Shown here in pieces: positions 17,743 through 25,942 of a stretch of 64,000 nucleotides of DNA. Source of the DNA: Actinomycetota bacterium (GTDB lineage Bacteria; Actinomycetota; Nitriliruptoria; Nitriliruptorales; Nitriliruptoraceae); assembly GCA_019347575.1 (NCBI GenBank), contig JAHWKY010000016.1, forward strand, positions 38,668 through 102,667, read 5' to 3'. The position numbers were made by a program, and so were the translations under genes. The notes under the pieces are model-generated. The model was given only the letters and a program-made list of their open reading frames with translations. It searched no databases and was not told the DNA's origin. Position 1 is the stretch's first letter, and every line of letters starts with the position of its first letter.

Positions 17743-20145
17743 CTACCTCGCCGTGCCCGGGGCGGTGCCGAAGGAGCCGGTCGAGAGGTCCAGGCCGCTA
17801 GCCGAGAAGTCGCCGCCCCACAGCAGCCGCATCGATATCGCTGGGACGCCGGGGAGGTTCCCGAGCAGCAGCCGGGCCCGAAGCCGACTGCCGGTCGGTA
17901 CCTGAACAGGCATCACATCGAGGTCGAAGGTGACCAGTGATGGCGTCGGGCCCACCTCGAAGACGATCTGTTCGGCGGCGATCGCCGCAACGACGCGACC
18001 GTCCTCATCGACCGCGTCGAGATCAAGGTAGAGCCAGCGGCCGAGGGCCGGCACCGGCGACGACAGGGGTCGCGGTTCGTCGACGACGTGGAGCCGCAGC
18101 TGTGCTGGGCCGCCGAAGCTCGTGGCAGGCAGCGGCTCCGAGACGAGCTCGGCGCGACCACCGAGGAAGAGTGCGTCCTCGACGAACCCGCCACTGTGGC
18201 AGGTCGCATCCGGACCCTCGAGGGACAGGTCACCATCGAACTCGAGCGCCTGGTGGTCGCAACCCTCGGGCGACACCAGGCCGCCAGTGGGTCCGCCCGT
18301 CATCGAGAAGCTGAGGGTCTCCTCGCCCTCGAATCCGACCTCCTCGAGCGGTCGCGGCTCCTGGTGCTGGAGCTGCGCGATCGCGGCGAGACCGACCGCG
18401 GATCCGATCGTCTCCGCGGTCCACGTCCCTGGCCGCACCCCTCCGGGCACCTCGTCGAAGTCGATGTGGACGCTCGCGGCGGCGATGAACGGGTCAGTGC
18501 TGGTCGTCGGCTGGGTGACGCCGACCTCACGCCCGTCGGCGTCAAGCAGTCGCAGCTGCCATTCTTCGTCGATGTCGATGGGGTAGGCGATGCTGGCGTG
18601 GATCGCTTCGGTGCGTTCGTCGACCGTGAACGTCAAGGTTCGCTCACCGGCGTTGGCGCCGTTCAGATCCCAGTGGTCCGAAACGAGGACCCGATGGTCG
18701 CGCGCCGCCAGCACTCGCCGGTCGGCCCGTGCCTGGAGCTGTGCCAACCGGGTGGTCGAGAACGTCGGTGAGGTGACGAGGTCGATCGCTGCGGCGGCAT
18801 CCGCCATGCCATAGCCCGACTGCCAGAAGGCGGAACCGTCACCCAGCGGACGGGCGGTGACCTGCAGGACCTGCGCCACCTGCTCAGGCGTCAGCTCCGG
18901 CCTGGCCTCGAGCAGCACGGCGACCAGCCCGGTGACGTGCGGTGCTGAGAACGAGGTGCCGCTGGTCCGCCCGCTGACGAGCGGGTCCTCTGGTGCAGGA
19001 CCCAGGGGCTGGTTGCCTGGCGGGGTGCTGGGCATGACGACGCGGTCCCCCGGCGCCATGACGTCCGGATGCCACAGACCGAGCCGGTCGCCCTCGAAGT
19101 GGTAGTGGCCGTCGGCGTCTGGTCCGGAGGCGGTGCTGTTGTCGTACGGCAGGCCAAGAGACGAGAAGTCGGCCCGGGCAGGGAGGTTGCTTGTCGCGCC
19201 GACCGCGATGGCCCACGGGGAGAGGGCGTGCGTTGAGAGGGTCATCTCAGCGCCGAAGTTGCCGGCGGCGAAGACCACGGCAACCCCTGCATCGTGCAGG
19301 GCGCGGTGGGCGATGGTGAAGGGCGAACCAGGGTCGAACCCGTACCCGATCCTGCCGAAGGAGTTGTTCACGACCCGGATGTTGTACTGCTCATGCGTGG
19401 CCAGGATGTCGTCGTACGCCACGATGATCTCGCTGCTGAACACGAACACGACCGCACTCCCGAGCCCGTACGAGACGAGATCCGCGCCGGGAGCCACGCC
19501 GAGAAGCTCCGGGTGGGCCGACCCGTCGGCGACGGCGGTGCCGGCAACACCCGTCCCGTGCCCGTTACTGTCGGTCGTGTCGTGGGGCAGCGCGTCAACC
19601 GCCACCAGGAACGCAGGCTCCTCCGTCGCCGGTGCCGGCGAGACGACCTTGACGTTGCGCACGACCCGGTCGTCGAGATCCGGGTGGGCGCCGTCGACAC
19701 CGGTGTCCACAACGGCGACACCGATCCCCTCACCGGTGAAGCCGAGGTCGTGGGCGGCGAACCCTCCCATCGCGCCGACGGAATCGGCCGACTGGAGCGC
19801 GTGGGTCCTGTCCGGGTACACGTCCTCGACCAGCCCCTGTGCGACGGCTCGCACGTAGTCCGGGACGGTGCCCTCGGCGATCGCCAGCGGCAGTTGCTTC
19901 ATGGGCTGAGCTGCGACGCCGACCGCGCTCAGCGCGGCGACGTCATCCGCGGTGGGGATCGCCTGGAACCGCAGGATCGCGCGCACGGGTTCCTGAGACT
20001 CCCCGGCCGCGGCGAGCAGCGCCGGCAATCCTTGCCGTGGTGCGGCCGGGTGCTGCCCGTTCCCGGGCGCAGCGGCTGCGCTGCCCCAGCCGAGCGCGGC
20101 AACGAGCATCAGAACCGCCAGGAGCGGGCGGGCTATGGGTCTCAT
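17743..20145 (-). CDS. Secreted subtilisin-like serine protease (S8)
   Basis: An 800-residue exported protease. It has a signal peptide (MRPIARPLLAVLMLVAALGW, cleavage near AAAAPG) and an I9-like propeptide about residues 50-115. The catalytic domain has Asp147 (VAVVDTGVDG), His196 (NGHGTGVAG), oxyanion Asn295 (AAGN) and Ser398 (GTSFSAPHV). About 330 further residues form beta-rich domains that may bind substrate or the cell surface. All catalytic residues are present, so an active extracellular protease is likely. The ATG follows GAGGGGG. Leader and signal peptide are paralogous to those of the BNR gene. Confidence 0.92.
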   Translation of the reverse strand: MRPIARPLLAVLMLVAALGWGSAAAAPGNGQHPAAPRQGLPALLAAAGESQEPVRAILRFQAIPTADDVAALSAVGVAAQPMKQLPLAIAEGTVPDYVRAVAQGLVEDVYPDRTHALQSADSVGAMGGFAAHDLGFTGEGIGVAVVDTGVDGAHPDLDDRVVRNVKVVSPAPATEEPAFLVAVDALPHDTTDSNGHGTGVAGTAVADGSAHPELLGVAPGADLVSYGLGSAVVFVFSSEIIVAYDDILATHEQYNIRVVNNSFGRIGYGFDPGSPFTIAHRALHDAGVAVVFAAGNFGAEMTLSTHALSPWAIAVGATSNLPARADFSSLGLPYDNSTASGPDADGHYHFEGDRLGLWHPDVMAPGDRVVMPSTPPGNQPLGPAPEDPLVSGRTSGTSFSAPHVTGLVAVLLEARPELTPEQVAQVLQVTARPLGDGSAFWQSGYGMADAAAAIDLVTSPTFSTTRLAQLQARADRRVLAARDHRVLVSDHWDLNGANAGERTLTFTVDERTEAIHASIAYPIDIDEEWQLRLLDADGREVGVTQPTTSTDPFIAAASVHIDFDEVPGGVRPGTWTAETIGSAVGLAAIAQLQHQEPRPLEEVGFEGEETLSFSMTGGPTGGLVSPEGCDHQALEFDGDLSLEGPDATCHSGGFVEDALFLGGRAELVSEPLPATSFGGPAQLRLHVVDEPRPLSSPVPALGRWLYLDLDAVDEDGRVVAAIAAEQIVFEVGPTPSLVTFDLDVMPVQVPTGSRLRARLLLGNLPGVPAISMRLLWGGDFSASGLDLSTGSFGTAPGTAR

Positions 20146-20271
20146 GACTGGCCCCCTCATTGCAGAGAACTCTTGAGCCTCACGAGAGAAGTCTCTGCTC
20201 GAACTCTCCTCTGAACATCCCCCAAGTTGGTGATGTTCTCGGCAGCTGTCCGTCCACGATGGGGGATGTGC
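20122..20271. repeat. 150-bp leader repeat, copy 2
   Basis: Same content and orientation as copy 1. The GCAGAGA/TCTCTGC hairpin arms are at 20162-20168 and 20192-20198, and the dyad is extended to GAACATC-N12-GATGTTC (20213-20238). Relative to copy 1, 84 bp are missing between its end and the 25-bp repeat. Confidence 0.85.
20180..20218 (-). other. Leader minigene MFRGEFEQRLLS, copy 2
   Basis: Encodes the same 12 residues as copy 1 with silent differences and ends 34 nt before the subtilisin-like gene. Its stop codon lies in the loop of the conserved hairpin. Leader peptide or mraZ-start remnant; see copy 1. Confidence 0.4.
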
Positions 20272-20296
20272 TCGCCGAACAGTCGTTCTGGGGCTG
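20272..20296. repeat. 25-bp exact repeat with dyad, copy 2
   Basis: Identical to 14722-14746, with the same CGAAC-AGTC-GTTCT LexA-like dyad at 20276-20289. It directly abuts the leader repeat here. Confidence 0.6.
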
Positions 20297-20319
20297 CTCT
20301 AGCTGAGTGGTCGTGACCC

Positions 20320-20775
20320 TCAGTCGGCGGTCGAGGCCCCGAGCCGTGCCAGCAGCGCGGCGCTGCGATCCCACCGCTCGAGCACCGCGACGTGATCGGT
20401 CGCCGGGAAGCGCATCGGCCGCAGCGGTATCCCCAAGCTGTCGGCCTCGTGCTCGACGATCGCGAACGCCAGACCCAGCATCCCGTCGTGCTCGAGCAGC
20501 TCCACCACCTCGAGCTTCAGCTCGTGCGCGGTCGTGCCCTCCACCGCGATCAGTCCGGCACGTCGATCGCGACGCAGGTTGCGCCCCGTCGTCACGGCGG
20601 CGACAGCCGCGAGCAGCCGCGCTCCCGCGCCGTCGACATCGAGCTCCGCGCGGGACAGCAGCGCCACGTGCGGGAACCCCGCGGCGTCGACCGTGAGCAG
20701 GGGGAAGACCTGCTCGTCGCCGCCGACCTGAGGCTGGCCGCGGACGAGCTCCGCCACGGCCTCGGGCACGATCAC
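20320..20775 (-). CDS. FMN-binding split-barrel (pyridoxamine-oxidase-like) protein
   Basis: A 151-residue protein with the flavin-reductase/PNPOx-like fold: an N-terminal strand pair (VFPLLTVDAAGFPHVALLS), then a central segment containing AAVTTGRNLRRDRRAGLIAV. It may bind FMN, reduced flavin or F420. The GTG overlaps the ubiX stop as GTGA, so the pair is translationally coupled. That coupling suggests a role in flavin supply or in handling prenylated FMN or its product (inference). The longer upstream frame lies within ubiX and is rejected. Confidence 0.7.
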   Translation of the reverse strand: MIVPEAVAELVRGQPQVGGDEQVFPLLTVDAAGFPHVALLSRAELDVDGAGARLLAAVAAVTTGRNLRRDRRAGLIAVEGTTAHELKLEVVELLEHDGMLGLAFAIVEHEADSLGIPLRPMRFPATDHVAVLERWDRSAALLARLGASTAD

Positions 20776-21344
20776 GCGCCGCTCCACCGCTGGAACAGCT
20801 CGTGGCTGATCGCGAACTGGTCGAGCACCTTCCCGCAGGTGTGCAACAGCAGATCCTCGATGGTCTCGGGGCGGTGGTAGAAACCCGGGACCGGAGGCAG
20901 GATGGTCCCGCCCGCCAGGGTGACCGTCTCCATGTTGCGGATGTGGATCAGGTTCAACGGCGTCTCTCTCGTGACGAGCACGAGGCGGCGACGCTCCTTC
21001 AGCGTCACATCGGCTGCACGCGTGAGCAGGTTCGCGGTGTTGCCGTTCGCCACCGCCGCGAGCGTTCGCATCGAACACGGGATGACGACCATGCCAGCGG
21101 TCAGGAACGAGCCCGACGAGATCGCTGCTCCGAGATCGCGGGGGTCGTACACGACGTCGCCGAGCGCCTCGATCTCGGCGGGGTCGATCCCCATCTCCAG
21201 CTCGATGCTGGCGCGCGCGCCGTTGGACAGCACGAGGTGGGTCTGCACCACGTCGATGTCGCGCAGCACGCGCAGCAGGGTCGCGCCGAAGTGGGGGGCG
21301 CTCGACCCCGCCATGCCCACGACCAGACGCATGGGGTCTGCCAC
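20772..21344 (-). CDS. ubiX: UbiX-like flavin prenyltransferase
   Basis: A 190-residue enzyme that makes prenylated FMN from FMN and dimethylallyl phosphate for UbiD decarboxylases. It has the flavodoxin-like start RLVVGMAGSSAPHFGATLL, the middle motif IPCSMRTLAAVANGNTANLL and the C-terminal VTRETPLNLIHIRNM, all typical of UbiX. The GTG start has GGAGGGGAGC at good spacing; the ATG four codons later has none. It faces away from the FadR-type gene, and a UbiD gene lies 7 kb away in the operon presumably under the same regulator. Confidence 0.9.
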   Translation of the reverse strand: MADPMRLVVGMAGSSAPHFGATLLRVLRDIDVVQTHLVLSNGARASIELEMGIDPAEIEALGDVVYDPRDLGAAISSGSFLTAGMVVIPCSMRTLAAVANGNTANLLTRAADVTLKERRRLVLVTRETPLNLIHIRNMETVTLAGGTILPPVPGFYHRPETIEDLLLHTCGKVLDQFAISHELFQRWSGA

Positions 21345-21397
21345 GTGCTCCCCTCCTGTCGTGCGCCAGCGTGCCGCGGCGGGTACGCTGGCCGTAG

Positions 21398-21410
21398 ACA
21401 TCCTACCATT
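21398..21410. promoter_or_regulatory. FadR-type operator near ubiX/gntR, site A
   Basis: The minus strand reads AATGGTAGGATGT, matching site B (ATTGGTAGGACGT) at 11 of 13 positions. TGGT-N3-A resembles the TGGT-N3-ACCA layout of FadR operators. It lies between the divergent ubiX and regulator genes. Confidence 0.5.
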
Positions 21411-21427
21411 CGGCTCGATTAGTCGGG

Positions 21428-22165
21428 GTGGACGTGAGCGCAGCGACGGACGCCGGCGTGCCGGGTCGCAGCTCCGCCCGACTGTCGGCCCTGGTCGTGG
21501 ACCAGTTCCTGACGCTCGTCGCGGACGGCAACCTCGAGCCGGGGCAACGGCTGCCTCCCGAGCGCGCGCTCGCCGAGCGCTTCGAGGTCGGCCGCAACTC
21601 GGTTCGTGAAGCGCTGCGGGTGCTCGAGCTGCTCGGGATCGTCGAGAGCCGCCAGGGCGACGGCACCTACGTCCGCGAGCCCACCGCGACCGCGCTCATG
21701 GCGCCGTTCCGGCTCGCGCTGGGCCTGTCCGGTGCGGACGCGGCGCTGGAGGAGGTGTTGGCCTTCCGACGCATCCTGGAGCCGGGTTCGGCCGCGCTCG
21801 CGGCCCGTAACCTCGACGAGGAGGGCCGGGAACGGCTGGAGAGCAGCCTGCGCACGTTCGACCGCGCCCTCGCGGAGGATGCCGACGCCCCGCCCGGCCT
21901 CGCCGCCGACACCGACTTCCACCTCGCGATCGCGGTCGCGAGCGGGAACCCGCTCGTGATCGGCGTCCAACGGGCCCTACTCGACGTGCTGACGCGCTTC
22001 CGCGCGCAGCTGGCCCCGTCGAGCTACGACCCCGCCCCGCAACGCATCACGCGTGGGCACCACGCGGTGTTCGGCGCGATCGTGGCGCGTGACCCGGACG
22101 CGGCGCACGACGCGATGGCCCGCCACCTCGACGACGTGGCCGCGGCCCTGCCCGCGTCGCCTTGA
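21428..22165 (+). CDS. FadR-subfamily GntR regulator (regulator 1)
   Basis: A 245-residue regulator. The N-terminal winged helix is complete (LEPGQRLPPERALAERFEVG then NSVREALRVLELLGIVESR). It is followed by an FCD ligand-binding domain about residues 90-235 with FRRILEPGSAALAARN, TDFHLAIAVASGNPL and ITRGHHAVFGAIVARDP, which supply the usual metal-site His residues. FCD regulators sense carboxylates such as aromatic acids. It sits between ubiX and the molybdenum-hydroxylase operon, each with a copy of the same motif, so it is probably their repressor. GTG at 21434 is an alternative start. Confidence 0.88.
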   Translation: MDVSAATDAGVPGRSSARLSALVVDQFLTLVADGNLEPGQRLPPERALAERFEVGRNSVREALRVLELLGIVESRQGDGTYVREPTATALMAPFRLALGLSGADAALEEVLAFRRILEPGSAALAARNLDEEGRERLESSLRTFDRALAEDADAPPGLAADTDFHLAIAVASGNPLVIGVQRALLDVLTRFRAQLAPSSYDPAPQRITRGHHAVFGAIVARDPDAAHDAMARHLDDVAAALPASP

Positions 22166-22180
22166 CGAGCGGACCACCAG

Positions 22181-22193
22181 ATTGGTAGGACGT
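22181..22193. promoter_or_regulatory. FadR-type operator before molybdenum-hydroxylase operon, site B
   Basis: ATTGGTAGGACGT lies 38 bp before the first gene of the operon. A possible promoter TTGACG (22162-22167) with a -10 around TAGGAC overlaps it, fitting repression by the upstream regulator. Confidence 0.5.
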
Positions 22194-22230
22194 ATCCGAG
22201 CGATCGATCCAGTGACCGACGAGGGCGACC

Positions 22231-24606
22231 GTGACGGGTGAGGCAGCAGCTGGCGGCGTCGGTGCCCGCGTGCGCCGCAACGAGGACCGCCGCCACCTGC
22301 GCGGTGAAGGCGAGTTCGTCGCGGACATCAAGCTGCCCCGCATGCGCGACGTCGCGTTCGTGCGCAGCCCCATCGCCCACGGTCGCATCCGTGGCATCGA
22401 CCCGCCCCCCGGGGCCCCCGTCGGCAGCATCTGGACCGCTGCCGACCTGCGAGGGCTCACCTCGCCCATCGTCGCGGTCTCGGGCCGACCCGGGTTCCGG
22501 CCGTCGGAGTACCCGATCCTGTCGGGCGACAAGGTCCGGTTCGTCGGCGAGACCGTCGCCCTCGCCATCGCCGACGACCGTGCCGCCGCCGAGGATCTCG
22601 CCGAGCAGGTCTTCGTCGACCTCGAGGAGCTCCCCGCGGTCGTCGACTGGCGCACCGCCCTGGCCGACGGCGCCCCGCGACTGCACGAGGACTGGCCCGA
22701 CAACCGCTTCATCGCGTACGAGGTCGACCTCGGGGACATCGAGTCGGCACGTCGTGACGCGCACGTGACGATCACGCGCGAGTACTCGATGGGACGCATG
22801 TCGGGGGTGCCGCTGGAGTGCCGGGGCGTGGTCGCCTACCACGACACGCGTGCCGACCAGCTCGTGGTGTACAGCTCGACCCAGTGGCCTCACGTGCTGC
22901 GCACCAAGCTCGCCGAGTTGCTCGGGATCGAGGAACGTCGTCTGCGCGTGATCGCGCCCGACGTCGGCGGCGGCTTCGGGATCAAGAACAACGTCTACCC
23001 CGAGGAGGTCGCGCTGGGCGCGTTGGCGTTGCGGCTGGGTCACCCCGTTCGCTGGATCGAGGACCGCTGGGAGCACCTGGTCGGCAGCGCGCAGGCACGC
23101 GACCACCACTACGTCATCACGGCACACGCGGCCGCCGACGGCACGCTGCTGGGGCTCGAGGCGGCGATCACCGTGAACGCCGGTGCGTACTCGGTGTGGC
23201 CATGGACCGCCGCGATGGAGGCTGGCATGGCGTCGGGGATCATCCCCGGGCCCTACCAGCTGCGCAACTACCGCTTCAGCGCCACCACGGTCGCGACCAA
23301 CACCACCCCCCTCGGGCCGTACCGGGGCGTCGCCCGGCCGGGCGCGTGCTTCGCGATCGAGCGCACCATCGACGAGGTCGCCCACGAGCTCGGGCTCGAG
23401 CCCCGCGACGTCCGTCTGCGCAACGTCGTCCCCCCCGACCGGTTCCCGTACGAGTCGGTCACCGGGATGATCTACGACAGCGGCGACTACCCCGGCATGG
23501 TCACCGCCGCGGCTGCCGCCATCGATCACGACCGTGTGCGCGAGGAGCAGCGCAGCGCGGCCGTCACCACGCGCCGCATCGGCCTGGGCTACGCGTCCTA
23601 CACGGAGCAGACCGCCCACGGCGTCGAGGAGTGGGACAAGCGCGGGCTGCCGGTCGTGTTCGGCTTCGAGGCAGCACGCGTCGCGCTCGACCCCAGCGGC
23701 AGCCTCACGGTCGACGTGGGCATCCAGTCCCACGGCCAGGGCCTCGAGACCACGCTGGCGCAGGTGGCCAACGAGGTGCTCGGGATCCCACCCCAGCAGG
23801 TCACCGTCCGCCACGGCGACACGGCCGTCTCGCCCTACGGCATGGGCACGTTCGCGTCCCGCTCGATGGTCATGGCGGGCGGCGCCACCTACCGGGCGTG
23901 CGAACAGCTCGCGAGCAAGATCGCCACGATCGGGGCGGCGCTGCTCGGGTGCGACCCCACCGACGTCCGCTTCGCCGATGGCCAGGTCACCGGCCCCGAT
24001 GGCGCCGTGACCCTCGCCGAGATCGCCGACGCCGCGTACCTACACGTCGGCCGCATCCCGCCCGAGATCGAGCCCGGCCTCGAGGTGACCTACCGCTACC
24101 GCCCCGAGGTCGGCACCGGCACCTTCTCCAGCTCCACCCACGTCGCCAAGGTGGAGGTCGACACCGAGACCGGCGACATCCGCATCCTCGACTACCTCGT
24201 CGTCGAGGACTGCGGCAAGGTCGTCAACCCGATGATCGTCGACGGGCAGGTCCACGGAGGCGTCGCTCAGGGCATCGGCCAGGCGCTGTACGAGGAGTCG
24301 CGCTACGACCCCGAGGGGCAACCGCGCTGCACGACGTTCATGGACTACCTGCTGCCGGGCAGCACCGAGGTGCCTGACATCCGCATCGAGCACCGCGAGA
24401 CGCTGTCGCCTTTCACCGTCCTCGGCATGAAGGGCATGGGCGAGGGCGGGGCGATCGCGCCCCCCGCCGCGATCGCCAACGCCGTCACCGACGCACTGCG
24501 CCCACTCGGTGTGTCGATCGGGTGGACACCCATCACGCCGGCCTCCGTCTGGCTGGCCATCCAGGACGCGGCCGAAGCGTCCGAGACCGTGGAGGGCCGT
24601 GGGTGA
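22231..24606 (+). CDS. Molybdenum hydroxylase large subunit (xanthine dehydrogenase/CoxL family)
   Basis: A 791-residue molybdopterin-cytosine-dinucleotide subunit that hydroxylates an aromatic or heterocyclic carbon with water as oxygen source. It opens with the usual RRNEDRRHLRGEGEFVADIK and has the cofactor segments IAPDVGGGFGIKNNVYPEE near residue 245 and TPLGPYRGVARPGACFAIER near residue 360. The C-terminal GMGEGGAIAPPAAIANAV carries the catalytic Glu. The substrate is unknown; its neighbours (ring-cleavage dioxygenase, UbiD) argue for a ring hydroxylase rather than CO or purine oxidation. The active-site loop is not the CoxL-specific AYXCSFR form as far as I can see. Confidence 0.9.
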   Translation: MTGEAAAGGVGARVRRNEDRRHLRGEGEFVADIKLPRMRDVAFVRSPIAHGRIRGIDPPPGAPVGSIWTAADLRGLTSPIVAVSGRPGFRPSEYPILSGDKVRFVGETVALAIADDRAAAEDLAEQVFVDLEELPAVVDWRTALADGAPRLHEDWPDNRFIAYEVDLGDIESARRDAHVTITREYSMGRMSGVPLECRGVVAYHDTRADQLVVYSSTQWPHVLRTKLAELLGIEERRLRVIAPDVGGGFGIKNNVYPEEVALGALALRLGHPVRWIEDRWEHLVGSAQARDHHYVITAHAAADGTLLGLEAAITVNAGAYSVWPWTAAMEAGMASGIIPGPYQLRNYRFSATTVATNTTPLGPYRGVARPGACFAIERTIDEVAHELGLEPRDVRLRNVVPPDRFPYESVTGMIYDSGDYPGMVTAAAAAIDHDRVREEQRSAAVTTRRIGLGYASYTEQTAHGVEEWDKRGLPVVFGFEAARVALDPSGSLTVDVGIQSHGQGLETTLAQVANEVLGIPPQQVTVRHGDTAVSPYGMGTFASRSMVMAGGATYRACEQLASKIATIGAALLGCDPTDVRFADGQVTGPDGAVTLAEIADAAYLHVGRIPPEIEPGLEVTYRYRPEVGTGTFSSSTHVAKVEVDTETGDIRILDYLVVEDCGKVVNPMIVDGQVHGGVAQGIGQALYEESRYDPEGQPRCTTFMDYLLPGSTEVPDIRIEHRETLSPFTVLGMKGMGEGGAIAPPAAIANAVTDALRPLGVSIGWTPITPASVWLAIQDAAEASETVEGRG

Positions 24607-25463
24607 AGCCGCCACCGTTCGAGTACCTACGCCCCGACAGCGAGGACGAGGCCGTGGCGGCGCTCGCCGAGCACGGGGACGCGGCGAAGATCCTCGGTGG
24701 CGGACAGAGTCTCGTCCCGTTGCTGAACCTGCGCCTGACCTACCCCGAGGTACTCATCGACGTGGGCGCCGTGGCATCGCTACGCGCGAGCAGTGATGAC
24801 GGCGGCCCCGTCCGTCTCGGTGCGACGACCACGCACGCCACCATCGAGGACCGCGCCATCCCGGACCCGACCGACGGCCTGCTGGGTCGCGTCGCCCGCG
24901 GCATCGGCTACCGCGCCATCCGCACGCGCGGCACGCTCGCCGGCAGCCTCGTGCACGCCGACCCGTCGGCGGAGTGGCCCGTGGTGATGGCGGCGCTCGG
25001 CGCCAGCGTCGAGGTGCGTTCCGCCAGAGGCCGCCGGTCGGTGCCCGTGAGGGAGCTGTACGCGGGCTACTTCGTCACGACCCTCGAGGCCGACGAGCTC
25101 GTGATCGGCGTCGACATCCCGCGGCTCGAGCCGGGTACGCGCTGGGGGTTCCGCAAGCAGGCGCGCAAGTTCGGCGAGTTCGCGGATGCGCTCGCGGTTG
25201 TGCTCGTGGACGTCGATCCCGATGGGGGCGTTCGGGGCGCGCGGCTGTGGCTCGGGGCGGCGGCCGAGGTGCCCCTCCACGTCGACGCCGCCGGGGACGC
25301 GTTGGTGGGGGCCGCCTGGGACGAGGACACGCGGGGCGCGCTGTACGCAGCCGTGCTCGATGTCCTCGGTCCACCGGACGACCGTGAACAGCGTTACGAA
25401 CGCCACCTGCACGCTGTGACCGCGTGCCGGGCCGTCGACGACGCCATGGGAGCTGCCGCTTGA
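24603..25463 (+). CDS. Molybdenum hydroxylase FAD subunit (CoxM-like)
   Basis: A 286-residue medium subunit that passes electrons from the iron-sulfur subunit to an acceptor. The FAD-binding motifs are AAKILGGGQSLVPLLNLRL near residue 30 and TRGTLAGSLVHADPSAEWP near residue 105. A C-terminal CO-dehydrogenase flavoprotein domain follows. The GTG overlaps the preceding stop as GTGA, which sets the start. Confidence 0.92.
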   Translation: MKPPPFEYLRPDSEDEAVAALAEHGDAAKILGGGQSLVPLLNLRLTYPEVLIDVGAVASLRASSDDGGPVRLGATTTHATIEDRAIPDPTDGLLGRVARGIGYRAIRTRGTLAGSLVHADPSAEWPVVMAALGASVEVRSARGRRSVPVRELYAGYFVTTLEADELVIGVDIPRLEPGTRWGFRKQARKFGEFADALAVVLVDVDPDGGVRGARLWLGAAAEVPLHVDAAGDALVGAAWDEDTRGALYAAVLDVLGPPDDREQRYERHLHAVTACRAVDDAMGAAA

Positions 25464-25942
25464 ACACCGTGACCATCGACCTGCAGGTGAACGGGACCGT
25501 CCACCAGATCACCGTCGCCGCGCGCACGACCCTGGCCGACCTCGTGCGCGACCACCTCGACCTGACCGGCACCCACCTCGGGTGCGAGCACGGGGTCTGC
25601 GGGGCCTGCACCGTGCTCGTCGATGGCGCCCCGACGCGTGCGTGCATCACCCTCGCCGCGTCCGTCGACGGTGGCGAGGTCACCACCGTCGAGGGACTCG
25701 ACGGCCCGGTGATCGATGCGCTGCGCGACGCGTTCTCCGCCGAGCACGGTCTGCAGTGCGGCTTCTGCACACCCGGGATGCTGGTGTCGTGCTGCGACAT
25801 CGTGCGGCGCCGCCCCGGTGCATCACGCCAGGACATCCGCGAGGAGCTCGCGGGCAACATCTGCCGCTGCACTGGGTACGTCGGCATCGTCGACGCCGTG
25901 CAGCGGGCCATGGCCGAACTCGACCAGGAGGTGGCGCGGTGA
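25460..25942 (+). CDS. Molybdenum hydroxylase [2Fe-2S] subunit (CoxS-like)
   Basis: A 160-residue small subunit with two clusters. The plant-type cluster ligands are in GCEHGVCGACTVLVDG (plus a Cys in TRACIT). The all-helical cluster ligands are in QCGFCTPGMLVSC and NICRCTGY. It connects the molybdenum site to FAD. The TTG start overlaps the preceding stop as TTGA; the GTG three codons later is an alternative. Confidence 0.92.
   Translation: MNTVTIDLQVNGTVHQITVAARTTLADLVRDHLDLTGTHLGCEHGVCGACTVLVDGAPTRACITLAASVDGGEVTTVEGLDGPVIDALRDAFSAEHGLQCGFCTPGMLVSCCDIVRRRPGASRQDIREELAGNICRCTGYVGIVDAVQRAMAELDQEVAR

Noticed and set aside
14488..20271. The repeat-bounded LuxR/protease block as a mobile element
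   Set aside because: No transposase, integrase, terminal inverted repeats or target duplication is visible; the repeats are better explained as duplicated leaders.
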